Assembly (NCBI GenBank): GCA_016719055.1
Contig: JADKAW010000023.1
Coordinates: forward strand, 13,492-77,491
Source of the DNA: Candidatus Rhodoferax mariagerensis
GTDB taxonomy: Bacteria; Pseudomonadota; Gammaproteobacteria; Burkholderiales; Burkholderiaceae_C
Length of the DNA stretch: 64,000 bases
Reading direction: 5' to 3'
The notes under the pieces were generated by a model. The model searched no databases, had not been told where the DNA came from, and saw nothing but the letters and a program-made list of their open reading frames with translations. Of the stretch, positions 24,933 through 33,697 are shown in pieces; position 1 is the stretch's first letter, and the number at the start of each line of letters is the position of its first letter. Position numbers and translations under genes: made by a program.

Positions 24933-27563
24933 CTACAGTTTGGCATTGACCCAGTCCGCTACGCTGTCCAGCGCCTGCGCCAGCCTACCCGGCTCAGTGC
25001 CACCCGCCATTGCCATATCTGGCTTGCCACCACCTTTGCCGCCCACCTGGCCGGCCACAAAGTTGACCAGTTCACCGGCCTTGACCTTGGCGCTCGTGTC
25101 TGCCGTCACACCTACGGCAATCTGCACCTTGGCACCATCAACCACGGCCAACACAATGACCGCGGTTTTTAACTTGTCCTTGAGTTTGTCCATGGTGTCG
25201 CGCAGGGTTTTGACATCGGCGCCATCCAACCGTGCCACCAGCAGTTTGACACCCTTGATGTTCTGCGCCTGGGCAAGCAGTTCGTCGCCTTGTGCCGATG
25301 CCAGCTTGCCCTTGAGTGACGTCACCTCTTTTTCGAGCGCCTTGACGTGGTCAAGCACACTCACGAGGCGTTCGTTGAACTCAGCCACCGGCGTTTTCAT
25401 CATGCTTGCGGCATGGCTCACGGTGCCTTCAAGATGCTGCAAATAGCTGAGCGCGTTAGTGCCGGTCACGGCTTCAATACGACGCACACCTGACGCCACG
25501 CCACTTTCGGCCACCACCTTGAACAGGCCAATATCGCCGCTGCGCTGCACATGGGTGCCGCCACACAGCTCCCGACTACTGCCAATGTCCATCACCCGAA
25601 CAGATTCGCCGTATTTTTCGCCAAACAGCATCATGGCCCCGGTTTTTTGGGCAGACTCGATGTCCATCACACGCGCCAAGGTGGCGGTGTTGTCCAAAAT
25701 TTCGGCGTTGACAAGCGCTTCAATCTCGCGAATTTGCACGTCGGTGACTGGCGCGTTGTGAGCAAAGTCAAAGCGAGTGCGCTCCGGGTTGACTAGGCTG
25801 CCTTTTTGTTGCACGTGGCTGCCGAGCACCTCACGCAGTGCTTTGTGCATCAGGTGGGTGGCCGAGTGATTGCGAACGGTAGCCGCACGCAAGGCAGAGT
25901 TGACGTGCGCTGTCACACCATCGCCCACCTTGAGCGCCCCAGATTTAAGCGTGCCCTGGTGGGCAAACACATCGGCTTTGAGCTTTTGCGTATCTGCCAC
26001 CTCAAACAGCCCGTGATCGCAAAAGATGGCACCCGCGTCACCCACCTGGCCACCGCTTTCGCCGTAAAAAGGTGTTGCAGCCATCACCACCACCCCTGTT
26101 TGACCAATATTTAGTGCTTCAGCCCTTTCCCCGTCTATATAAATAGCTATAATTTCTGTAGTAGTTGTCAAGTGCTCATAACCCAGAAATTCGTTGCCAG
26201 CGCCGTTGTATTCCAGTGCCTTGCCCATTTTGAATTTGCCGGCGGCCCGCCCCTGTGCTTTTTGCTTTTCCATCGCGATGGCAAAGCCGGCGGCATCCAC
26301 CTCGACACCCCGCTCACGGCACACGTCAGCCGACAAGTCCAGCGGAAAACCATAGGTGTCGTGCAGCTTGAAGGCCACATCGCCCGGTAGCAGCTTGATC
26401 CCACCGTCCAGCGCTTCGTCCAAAATTTGCATGCCAATTTCGAGCGTTTCGAAGAACCGCTCTTCTTCCACCCGCAGCACTTCAATGACGCGCGTTGCCT
26501 GAGCGGCCAGGCCCGGGTAGGCATCGCCCATCAGCGCCGCCAGGTCTGGCACCAGCTTGTGGAAGAACGGGGTTTTCTGGCCCAGTTTGTAACCATGGCG
26601 AATGGCCCGGCGCACGATGCGGCGCTGTACATAACCGCGCCCTTCGTTGCTAGGCAAGACACCGTCACTGACCAGAAAGGCGGTGGCACGGATGTGGTCA
26701 GCAATTACCTTGAGCGAGTTGTTGCCCAGGTCAGCACAATGGGTTTCGCGCGCAGCGGCCTTGATCAGTGCGGCAAAAATGTCAATTTCGTAGTTGCTGT
26801 GCACATGTTGCAGGATGGCAGCCAGGCGCTCCAGGCCCATGCCAGTGTCCACACAAGGCGCCGGCAACGGCGTGACCGAGCCATCTTCGGCCATGTTGAA
26901 CTGCATGAACACGTTGTTCCAGATTTCGATGAAGCGGTCGCCGTCCTCATCGGGGCTGCCGGGCGGACCGCCAGGAATATGGTCGCCGTGGTCATAAAAA
27001 ATCTCACTGCACGGACCGCAGGGGCCGGTGTCGGCCATCATCCAGAAATTATCACTCTTGTAGCGGCCGCCCTTGTTGTCTCCGATCCGAATCACACGCT
27101 CAGGCGGCAGGCCAATTTCATGGGTCCAGATGTCATAAGCCTCGTCGTCCTCGGCATACACCGTGGCCAGCAAGCGCTCTGGTGGCAGCTTATAGACCTG
27201 CGTCAGCAGCTCCCAGGCCCACTTGAGCGATTCGCGCTTGAAATAGTCACCAAAACTCCAGTTGCCCAACATTTCGAAAAACGTGTGATGTCGCGCGGTA
27301 TAGCCCACGTTTTCCAGGTCGTTGTGTTTGCCACCGGCGCGCAAGCAGGCCTGCACCGAGGCGGCGCGCACATAACTGCGCTTGTCACTGCCCAAGAACA
27401 CGTCCTTGAACTGCACCATGCCGCTGTTGGTGAACATCAGCGTTGGGTCGTTGCCGGGCACCAGCGGGCTTGAGGCCACCACGGTGTGCTCTTTTGAGGC
27501 AAAAAAGTCAAGAAAAGTCTTGCGAATGTCGGCGACAGTCACGGGAATGGTGGTTGGAGTCAT
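24933..27563 (-). CDS. alaS: Alanyl-tRNA synthetase
   Basis: The 876-residue enzyme (the same length as E. coli AlaRS) has the class II core (GKHNDLENVGYTARHHTFFEMLGNWSFGDYFK, MADTGPCGPCSEI), the editing domain with HSATHLMHKAL and CGGTH, and a C-terminal oligomer domain. It charges tRNA-Ala. The start was taken at MTPTTIPV (27563); the frame extends to 27605. Inside, at 26105-26165, an unusually A/T-rich stretch resembles a dispersed repeat found elsewhere in the window. Confidence 0.97.
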   Translation of the reverse strand: MTPTTIPVTVADIRKTFLDFFASKEHTVVASSPLVPGNDPTLMFTNSGMVQFKDVFLGSDKRSYVRAASVQACLRAGGKHNDLENVGYTARHHTFFEMLGNWSFGDYFKRESLKWAWELLTQVYKLPPERLLATVYAEDDEAYDIWTHEIGLPPERVIRIGDNKGGRYKSDNFWMMADTGPCGPCSEIFYDHGDHIPGGPPGSPDEDGDRFIEIWNNVFMQFNMAEDGSVTPLPAPCVDTGMGLERLAAILQHVHSNYEIDIFAALIKAAARETHCADLGNNSLKVIADHIRATAFLVSDGVLPSNEGRGYVQRRIVRRAIRHGYKLGQKTPFFHKLVPDLAALMGDAYPGLAAQATRVIEVLRVEEERFFETLEIGMQILDEALDGGIKLLPGDVAFKLHDTYGFPLDLSADVCRERGVEVDAAGFAIAMEKQKAQGRAAGKFKMGKALEYNGAGNEFLGYEHLTTTTEIIAIYIDGERAEALNIGQTGVVVMAATPFYGESGGQVGDAGAIFCDHGLFEVADTQKLKADVFAHQGTLKSGALKVGDGVTAHVNSALRAATVRNHSATHLMHKALREVLGSHVQQKGSLVNPERTRFDFAHNAPVTDVQIREIEALVNAEILDNTATLARVMDIESAQKTGAMMLFGEKYGESVRVMDIGSSRELCGGTHVQRSGDIGLFKVVAESGVASGVRRIEAVTGTNALSYLQHLEGTVSHAASMMKTPVAEFNERLVSVLDHVKALEKEVTSLKGKLASAQGDELLAQAQNIKGVKLLVARLDGADVKTLRDTMDKLKDKLKTAVIVLAVVDGAKVQIAVGVTADTSAKVKAGELVNFVAGQVGGKGGGKPDMAMAGGTEPGRLAQALDSVADWVNAKL
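26105..26165 (-). repeat. Dispersed repeat, copy E (inside alaS)
   Basis: On the minus strand it reads AAATTATAGCTATTTATATA, then GGGGAAAGGGCTGAAGC. It matches the family core (ATAGCT, GGGCT-GAAG) and is A/T-rich inside GC-rich alaS. The match is weaker than in other copies, and the encoded protein aligns in length with E. coli AlaRS. Confidence 0.45.
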
Positions 27564-27624
27564 GGCTTGAGCGACTGGTAACGCCGTCTGGCGTGCGAAT
27601 GTCAAAAGGCGAGATTTTAGGTGA

Positions 27625-29019
27625 TCAGGCTGATTGGCACTGAGCCTCTAAAAATGCAAAAAGTGCAGGCTCGTCACAAAAGATCACATTAAAACGCAGC
27701 CACGGGCTGGTTTGCAAATCAGGGCTGAACAAATGTCCGGGCCCGAGCAAAATATCTTGTTCGGCCGCTTTATAAGCCAGCTCGGCAGAGTCTGCCAATG
27801 CCGGGTGGCGAGCCCATAAAAAAATGCCCGCTTTAGGCTCACAAAAAATCTCAAAGCCCACCTTGAGCAAGCGCGACGCGGTTGACACATGCGCCTTGGC
27901 CAGGCGCTCGCGCAAGGCCTTGACGTGTTTGCGACAGCGCCCATCTGTCAACGCCTCATAAGCCAGCCGCTCGCTGAACTCGCTGGATGTCAACCCTGAA
28001 ATCATCTTGAGCTGGGCCAGGTCTTCAAGCAGATCAGGATGCGCGGCCAGGTACCCCACCCGGATATTGGGCGAAATGGTTTTGGAAAAACTGCTGATGT
28101 AAATCACCCGGTTGAGCTGGTCCAGACTGGCCAGGGAGGGTCTTGGCTCGGGGTCCAGGTCAGCATAGATGTCGTTTTCAACCACCAGAAAATTGTGCTT
28201 GTCGGCCAGTTGCATCACGCGGTGCAGGTGCGCCAGCTGCGCCACCGAGCCGGTCGGGCTTTGCAGACGCGGCTGGGTAAAAAACACCTTCGGCTTTTCT
28301 TCCACCACCAGTCTTTCCAGGGCCGCAAGGTCGTAACCAGCTGGTGTGCGTGGCACGCCGATCAGGCGGGCCCCCAAAAACCGCAGCGAAAACAGCAGGT
28401 TGGGGTAACCCGGATCATCGACCAGCACCGCGTCCCCTGGCCTGACCAGGCGGCGCGCCACCAGGTCCATCGCCTGGCTCGACCCTTGCGTCAGCACCAC
28501 TTGCTCAGGCGTGACGCTGATTTCCTGCTCGGCCAGAAGTTCGCACACCAGTTTGCGCAACGGTGGGTAGCCCTTGGGTTCGCCGTAACCACTCAAGTCC
28601 GCATCTTCGGCAGCCAGGCTGCGCAAGCCGCGACGCACCCCGTCCTGAAACAACCAGTCACCCGGCAGCCAGCCGCAGCCGGGCTTCAGGCGCAACGCCC
28701 GGTTCTCAAAAATGCGGCGCAGGTACCACATCGAATCAAAGCTGAAATTGGGCCCGTGTCCGGGCTGTTCAGTCACCGACAAAGGCCGCTTCTTGACAAA
28801 AAAACCAGAATGCGGCCGCGACGCAAAATAGCCTTGTGCTACCAGCCGGTCGTAGGCATCGACCACCGTGAACACACTGACGTTGTGCGCATGGGCAAAC
28901 TGGCGGATAGAGGGCGCTTTAGAGCCGGCCCGCAGCGCGCCCGAGTCGATGGCAGCGCGAAAACCGGTCACGATCTGCAACACCAGCGGAGTCGAGCTTT
29001 GGGGGTTCAGGGTCAACAT
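27625..29019 (-). CDS. MocR/PdxR-like GntR regulator with aminotransferase domain
   Basis: The 464-residue protein has an N-terminal GntR winged-HTH (residues 5-75: APSIRQFAHAHNVSVFTVVDAYDRL) and a fold-type I aminotransferase domain with YGEPKGYPPLRK, VDDPGYPN and SSFSKTISPNIRVGYL, where the Lys binds PLP. MocR regulators sense PLP or amino-acid derivatives. The target is unknown; the divergent neighbour at 29102 is a candidate. It is on the same strand as alaS, 61 bp upstream. Confidence 0.9.
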   Translation of the reverse strand: MLTLNPQSSTPLVLQIVTGFRAAIDSGALRAGSKAPSIRQFAHAHNVSVFTVVDAYDRLVAQGYFASRPHSGFFVKKRPLSVTEQPGHGPNFSFDSMWYLRRIFENRALRLKPGCGWLPGDWLFQDGVRRGLRSLAAEDADLSGYGEPKGYPPLRKLVCELLAEQEISVTPEQVVLTQGSSQAMDLVARRLVRPGDAVLVDDPGYPNLLFSLRFLGARLIGVPRTPAGYDLAALERLVVEEKPKVFFTQPRLQSPTGSVAQLAHLHRVMQLADKHNFLVVENDIYADLDPEPRPSLASLDQLNRVIYISSFSKTISPNIRVGYLAAHPDLLEDLAQLKMISGLTSSEFSERLAYEALTDGRCRKHVKALRERLAKAHVSTASRLLKVGFEIFCEPKAGIFLWARHPALADSAELAYKAAEQDILLGPGHLFSPDLQTSPWLRFNVIFCDEPALFAFLEAQCQSA

Positions 29020-29101
29020 CCATGAATTGTTGCGCAGAAATCACCGTTTGTTGATGTTGAATGCGTTAGCATGAACGCCAGATATCAGGAGATCGCAGTC
29101 G

Positions 29102-29482
29102 ATGGATGCAACCCCTTTGGAAACGACACAGCCCTTGGAACAAGCCGAAGCGGCGCAAGTTGGCAACCACCGCTGGCTGCCAATTACCGCCGTGCAGGAA
29201 GGCATGGTCACCGCCCGGCCAGTGGTGGGGCTGGCAGGTGTGCTTGAAACCATGTTCATTGCCATAGGATCAACCATCACCGCCAACACGATTGCACAAA
29301 TGGTCAACAAGGGTGTGGAGTGTGTCGCGGTGTTTGACCTGCCGCCGGCCGATCTGGCCGATGCCGCGTGCTTGCGCACAAGCTTTGAGTCGCGTTTGCA
29401 AGAGATTTTTGGGGCTGAACCAGACGACGCGTGTCGCGCCCTGATGAACGCACTGCTGCTGGCGCAGCCCACCCTATGCTGA
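29102..29482 (+). CDS. Small partner protein of the HDOD gene
   Basis: The 126-residue protein carries LPITAVQEGMVTARPVV and TITANTIAQMVNKGVECVAVF, which resembles the short beta-rich module found before HD-GYP and HDOD domains (GM-LA-DV ... LT---I--L---GV--V-V). It overlaps the HDOD gene by 7 bp. AGGAG lies 8 nt before the ATG. It may be a separately encoded N-terminal module of the HDOD protein. Confidence 0.6.
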   Translation: MDATPLETTQPLEQAEAAQVGNHRWLPITAVQEGMVTARPVVGLAGVLETMFIAIGSTITANTIAQMVNKGVECVAVFDLPPADLADAACLRTSFESRLQEIFGAEPDDACRALMNALLLAQPTLC

Positions 29483-30306
29483 AGCTGCAACAGCCGCTAG
29501 ACGACATCGAGGCCATGGGCGGGCTGTTGCCCCCGTTCCCCAAGGTCATCCTGCAACTGCTGGACCTGCTGCGCGATGAAGAAGCTTCGATGGACATGCT
29601 AGCGCGGTTGGTGCGCCACGACCCAGTCATCTCTGGCAATGTGCTGGGCATTGCCAACCACATTCGGCGCCTGCATGCTCAATCCGACCTGGCTGATCCC
29701 TACGCTGCGGCGTCGCTGATCGGCATCAACCGGCTGCGCAAGATTGTTGTCACGGTCGGCATGAACCGATTCATGGGACGCGGCATTGGCGGAGACTTCT
29801 TTTTTCATCATTCCTGCGCGGTGGCGATCACCTCACAGGAAATCGGACTGATGTGCGATGTGTCGTGCGACGAAGCCTATATCTCCGGTATCTTGCACGA
29901 CGTGGGCCAACTGTGTTTCCATGTGATCAACGAAAGCGCATTTGCGCAGGCCTACCATCAGGCGTCGATGGACGGGCGACTGCTAGAACGCGAGTCCGAA
30001 CTGTTTGGTGCCGACCATTGCGAAGTAGGTGCAAAACTGGCCGAATTCTGGTACCTGCCAGACAACGTGGTATCAGCCATCCGAACCCACCATGATGTGA
30101 CAGCACCCGAGGGCAACTTGCAGGCGGTAGTTTGTCTGGGTGAAACGCTGGCACGCGCGCTGGACATGCCACCATCGCCCAAAAACCGGGTGCTGAGTAT
30201 CAACCAGCCCGCCGTCGACATGCTTGGTATTCAGTGGGACAGCCCGGAGATGCTGGATTGTTTTGGCCGCTGCCGTGCCCGGTTTTTGCAAGGCGCGGGT
30301 TGCTGA
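29476..30306 (+). CDS. HDOD domain protein
   Basis: The 276-residue protein has the HDOD pattern: LPPFPKVILQLLDLLRDEEASMDMLARLVRHDPVISGNVLGIAN, then ISGILHDVGQLCFHV and VSAIRTHHD. HDOD proteins act in signalling (motility, biofilm, stress); most lack a full metal site, though His-Asp at the LHDVG step is kept here. It overlaps the preceding small gene, so the two are cotranscribed. Confidence 0.87.
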   Translation: MLKLQQPLDDIEAMGGLLPPFPKVILQLLDLLRDEEASMDMLARLVRHDPVISGNVLGIANHIRRLHAQSDLADPYAAASLIGINRLRKIVVTVGMNRFMGRGIGGDFFFHHSCAVAITSQEIGLMCDVSCDEAYISGILHDVGQLCFHVINESAFAQAYHQASMDGRLLERESELFGADHCEVGAKLAEFWYLPDNVVSAIRTHHDVTAPEGNLQAVVCLGETLARALDMPPSPKNRVLSINQPAVDMLGIQWDSPEMLDCFGRCRARFLQGAGC

Positions 30307-30515
30307 CGTGCACCTTGTGTTTATATGATCAAGTCAGGTTTGCCAGACCTGGGCTGCCTTCAATCTGGGTGCACCAGCGTGGCAACAGCCTGGCGTTTAC
30401 ACGTAGGCCTTTCCCAAACTAGCCGGGCGAAATTGGAGTAAATCAGGGGAATTCTGCGAACCCGGGGGAAAATCAACAATCCGACTATCAACCCCAGTTA
30501 TTGTTTTGCAAGCCC

Positions 30516-31364
30516 TTACTGAGCCGCCTTTGGTTTAAAGAGAGGCATCACCTTGGGCAAGTTGGATTCGATATCTGCAATACGGGTCCGACCTGACGGG
30601 TGCGTGGAGAGCCACTGCGGGGGCGCGCCCTTGCTAGCGGCGGCCATTTTTTGCCACAGGCTGACACCTGCTCGGGGATCAAACCCGGCCCTTGCCGCCA
30701 GTTCCATGCCGACCAGATCGGCTTCTGATTCATCGCTACGACTGAATTGAAGGGTCAGCAACTGCGCGCCGTAATTGGTTACTGTCTGGCCGACCTGCCC
30801 CAAACCCAGCGCCTGGCTGAGCAGTGAGGCACCAATTCCGGTTGCGGCGTTTTTTCCCATGCGTTCGCGTGCGTGTTCGCGCAGCGCGTGGGCGACTTCA
30901 TGGCCCATGACGGTGGCAACTTCATCGTCGGTAAGCTTGAGTTGGTCCAGAATGCCACTATAGAACGCAATCTTGCCCCCGGGCATGCAAAAAGCATTGA
31001 TTTGCTGGCTGCCGATCAGGTTGACTTCCCAATGCCAATTGGCTGCGCGCGGGTTCCAGCCCAAGGCATGTGGAATGGTTTTTTGGGCAATGGCACGCAG
31101 GCGCCTGACTTGCGGGTGGTCCTTGCCAGCCAGGGCGTTTTTGGCAGCGGCTTGCTGCAGCATCTGCGCGTACTGCTGTGCGGCAGAGTTTTCAATGGTT
31201 TCTGCCGGCACCAGCTTGGTGAACATCGAATTGCCACCAACTTCCACGCCTTCGCGGGCCCAAGCCTGCTGCAGGCCTGTCATTGGCAGAGCCAGCCCCA
31301 AGGCCGCTCCCTGGTGCAGTATTCTGCGCCGAGAACAAGGACAACAAGCGTGATGATTCGTCAT
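30516..31364 (-). CDS. M48-family metalloprotease
   Basis: The 282-residue protein starts at 31364 with a Tat-like signal (CSRRRILHQGAALGLALPM). The M48 zinc motif HEVAHALREHA is in place, with the third ligand Glu in DESEADLVGMELAARAGFDP. Family members (LoiP/BepA-like) degrade or quality-control outer-membrane proteins. It converges on the HDOD gene and diverges from the acetyl-CoA hydrolase gene. Confidence 0.9.
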   Translation of the reverse strand: MTNHHACCPCSRRRILHQGAALGLALPMTGLQQAWAREGVEVGGNSMFTKLVPAETIENSAAQQYAQMLQQAAAKNALAGKDHPQVRRLRAIAQKTIPHALGWNPRAANWHWEVNLIGSQQINAFCMPGGKIAFYSGILDQLKLTDDEVATVMGHEVAHALREHARERMGKNAATGIGASLLSQALGLGQVGQTVTNYGAQLLTLQFSRSDESEADLVGMELAARAGFDPRAGVSLWQKMAAASKGAPPQWLSTHPSGRTRIADIESNLPKVMPLFKPKAAQ

Positions 31365-31514
31365 GGTTTGGTCGGGCAATCGGTGAGTTGGCTTGGTACA
31401 AAGTTAGTCTGATGCATCCAGAGTGTGCATCCAAGTATTCCCAATTGTGTGCCAAATGGCGAAAATTCAAGACTCATAAAGACTGCATAACCACTAGGCC
31501 TAGGAGACCATTCC

Positions 31515-33635
31515 ATGAAAAATCCGATCATCATCGAGTCCATTGAAGCCTGCGTGGACTACATCCTCGATACAGTTCCTGGCAACGTGGTGCTCGGGGT
31601 TCCACTGGGCATCGGCAAGCCCAACCCATTGATCAATGCGCTTTATCGGCGCATCAAGGCTAACCCGGCACGCAAGCTGCGCATCATTACTGCGCTGTCG
31701 CTGGAGCGCCCCGTGGGGCACAGTGAGCTTGAACAAAACTTTTTGCAACCCTTGGTGGAGCGAGTGTTTGGCAATTACCCAGACATGGACTATGTGAAAG
31801 ACTTTCGCGGCGGACATTTGCCTGCCAACATCGAGGTGCAAGAGTTCTTCATGAAAACCGGGGACTACCTTGGCAACGAACCGGCCCAGCGGGGCTACAT
31901 CTCGACCAACTACACCTATGCCGCACGCGATATGGCCGTTCAGGGTCTGAACGTGATCGCCCAGGCCGTGGGTGTCAAGGGACACGACGAAGGGCTGCGC
32001 CTAAGCCTGTCCAGCAACCCCGACATCAGCGAAGAAGTGATCGAATGTGTGCGCGCCGCTGGGCAGTCGGTGCTGGCGGTCGGGGTCATCAACCGGCAAA
32101 TGCCCTTCATGCCCAACGGTGCCGAAGTGCCCCCTGGCTTTTTTGATGTGATCGTGACCGACCCGGCTGCCACTCATGATCTATTTGCACCACCCAACAA
32201 CAAGGTCAGCCCTGCCGACTATGCCATCGGGCTGCATGCTTCAAGTCTGGTGGTGGACGATGGCACGTTGCAGATCGGCATCGGGTCGCTGGGTGATGCG
32301 ATCGGCCAGTCCTTGATCGTGCGAGACCGCCACTGTGCTGAATACCGGCGTATTCTTGATTCGCTGTGCCCCGCAGGTCTGGACGGGCGCGAGCTTGGGC
32401 GTTTTGATGCTGGGCTCTACGGTTGCTCGGAAATGTTTGTCAATGCGTTTTTGCGCCTGATCGAGGCCGGCATCATTCGCCGAGAGGTGTTTGACGATGC
32501 AGTCTTGCAACAGTTGCTCAACAGCGGGCGTATCAAGGATGACTGTGTGGAGCCCGAGACCCTGCGGGCTTTGCTGGACGCCGGTCGCATCCGCTCACCG
32601 CTGGCCCAAGAAGATGTGGGCTTTCTCAAGCGCTTTGGTATTTTGCGCGCTGACGTGCAGTTGCAGGGACAGCAGTTGGTGTTTGAAGGTCAGCGCTGTG
32701 GCGTCGACCTGCATGACGCCGCCTGTTTTAAGGACATCAGCGAACACATGTTGGGTTCCAGGCTGACGCATGGGGTGTTCATGACAGGGGGCTTCTTTTT
32801 GGGGCCACGCGATTTTTATGAGCGCTTGCGCACCTTGGCACCGCAGGACCTGGCCAAGATTGACATGACACGCATCGATTTCATCAATCAGCTGTATGGC
32901 AACGATGCGCTCAAGCGCGCCCAGCGCCGCAAGGCCAGGTTCATGAACACCACGATGGTGATGACCTTGCTGGGCGCAGCAGCCAGTGATGCGCTGGAGT
33001 CTGGCCAGGTGGTCAGCGGCGTGGGCGGCCAGTACAACTTTGTTGCCATGTCACATGCGCTGGCCGATGCCCGCCTGATCATGATGCTGCGCGCCACCCA
33101 CGACAACAAGGACGGTCTCAAGAGCAGCATTGTCTGGAACTACGGCCATGTCACCATTCCACGCCACCTGCGTGATGTGGTGATCACCGAATATGGCATT
33201 GCCGAGCTGCGCGGGCAGTCGGACGGCGAGGTGGTCAAACGGATGATTGCCATTGCTGATTCACGCTTTCAGGATGAACTGGTCAAGCAGGCCAAGGCCC
33301 ATGGCAAGCTCGAAGCCGAGTACGAGGTGCCGGAGTGCTTCCGGCAAAACTTGCCCGAAGTGCTGGCTGGCAAGCTCAAACCCTGGTCGCAAGCGGGCCT
33401 GCTACCAGACTTCCCGTTTGGCACCGACCTCACCGATGACGAGTTGCACATGGTGCGGGCCATGAAAAAAATGAAACACGCTAGCCATCACCCGTCAGAG
33501 CTTCTGGCCATGGCGATCAAGAGCCTGTGGGAAGGCAAGGAAGCACCGCCCGCCTACCTGGAGCGTCTGGGTCTGGCTGAGGTGCACAGCTTCAAGGACC
33601 GCGTGCTGCGGGCGCTGTTTGCCGGGAACCTGTAA
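31515..33635 (+). CDS. Acetyl-CoA hydrolase/transferase family protein
   Basis: The 706-residue protein belongs to the class I CoA-transferase / acetyl-CoA hydrolase family (COG0427): LGVPLGIGKPNPLINAL at the start, LQIGIGSLGDAIGQSL in the middle and VVSGVGGQYNFVAMSHAL ... EYGIAELRGQSD in the C-terminal domain. The catalytic Glu of this family is usually within VITEYGIA, present here. It hydrolyses acyl-CoA or exchanges CoA between acids. It is ~200 residues longer than the usual acetate CoA-transferases. Confidence 0.87.
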   Translation: MKNPIIIESIEACVDYILDTVPGNVVLGVPLGIGKPNPLINALYRRIKANPARKLRIITALSLERPVGHSELEQNFLQPLVERVFGNYPDMDYVKDFRGGHLPANIEVQEFFMKTGDYLGNEPAQRGYISTNYTYAARDMAVQGLNVIAQAVGVKGHDEGLRLSLSSNPDISEEVIECVRAAGQSVLAVGVINRQMPFMPNGAEVPPGFFDVIVTDPAATHDLFAPPNNKVSPADYAIGLHASSLVVDDGTLQIGIGSLGDAIGQSLIVRDRHCAEYRRILDSLCPAGLDGRELGRFDAGLYGCSEMFVNAFLRLIEAGIIRREVFDDAVLQQLLNSGRIKDDCVEPETLRALLDAGRIRSPLAQEDVGFLKRFGILRADVQLQGQQLVFEGQRCGVDLHDAACFKDISEHMLGSRLTHGVFMTGGFFLGPRDFYERLRTLAPQDLAKIDMTRIDFINQLYGNDALKRAQRRKARFMNTTMVMTLLGAAASDALESGQVVSGVGGQYNFVAMSHALADARLIMMLRATHDNKDGLKSSIVWNYGHVTIPRHLRDVVITEYGIAELRGQSDGEVVKRMIAIADSRFQDELVKQAKAHGKLEAEYEVPECFRQNLPEVLAGKLKPWSQAGLLPDFPFGTDLTDDELHMVRAMKKMKHASHHPSELLAMAIKSLWEGKEAPPAYLERLGLAEVHSFKDRVLRALFAGNL

Positions 33636-33640
33636 CTTAC

Positions 33641-33690
33641 TAAATTGATAGTGGCTAGCGCTTATTCAGTAAGGGCTAGAAGGCGTTTTT
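33641..33690 (+). repeat. Dispersed repeat, copy A
   Basis: Reads ATAGTGGCTAGCGCTTATTC then AGTAAGGGCTAGAAGGCG and T5. It lies in the 62-bp gap between two convergent genes. Confidence 0.7.
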
Positions 33691-33697
33691 ATATAAA

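Noticed and set aside
26427..27473. 348-codon plus-strand open frame
   Set aside because: Antisense shadow of alaS, caused by high GC; no recognisable domain.
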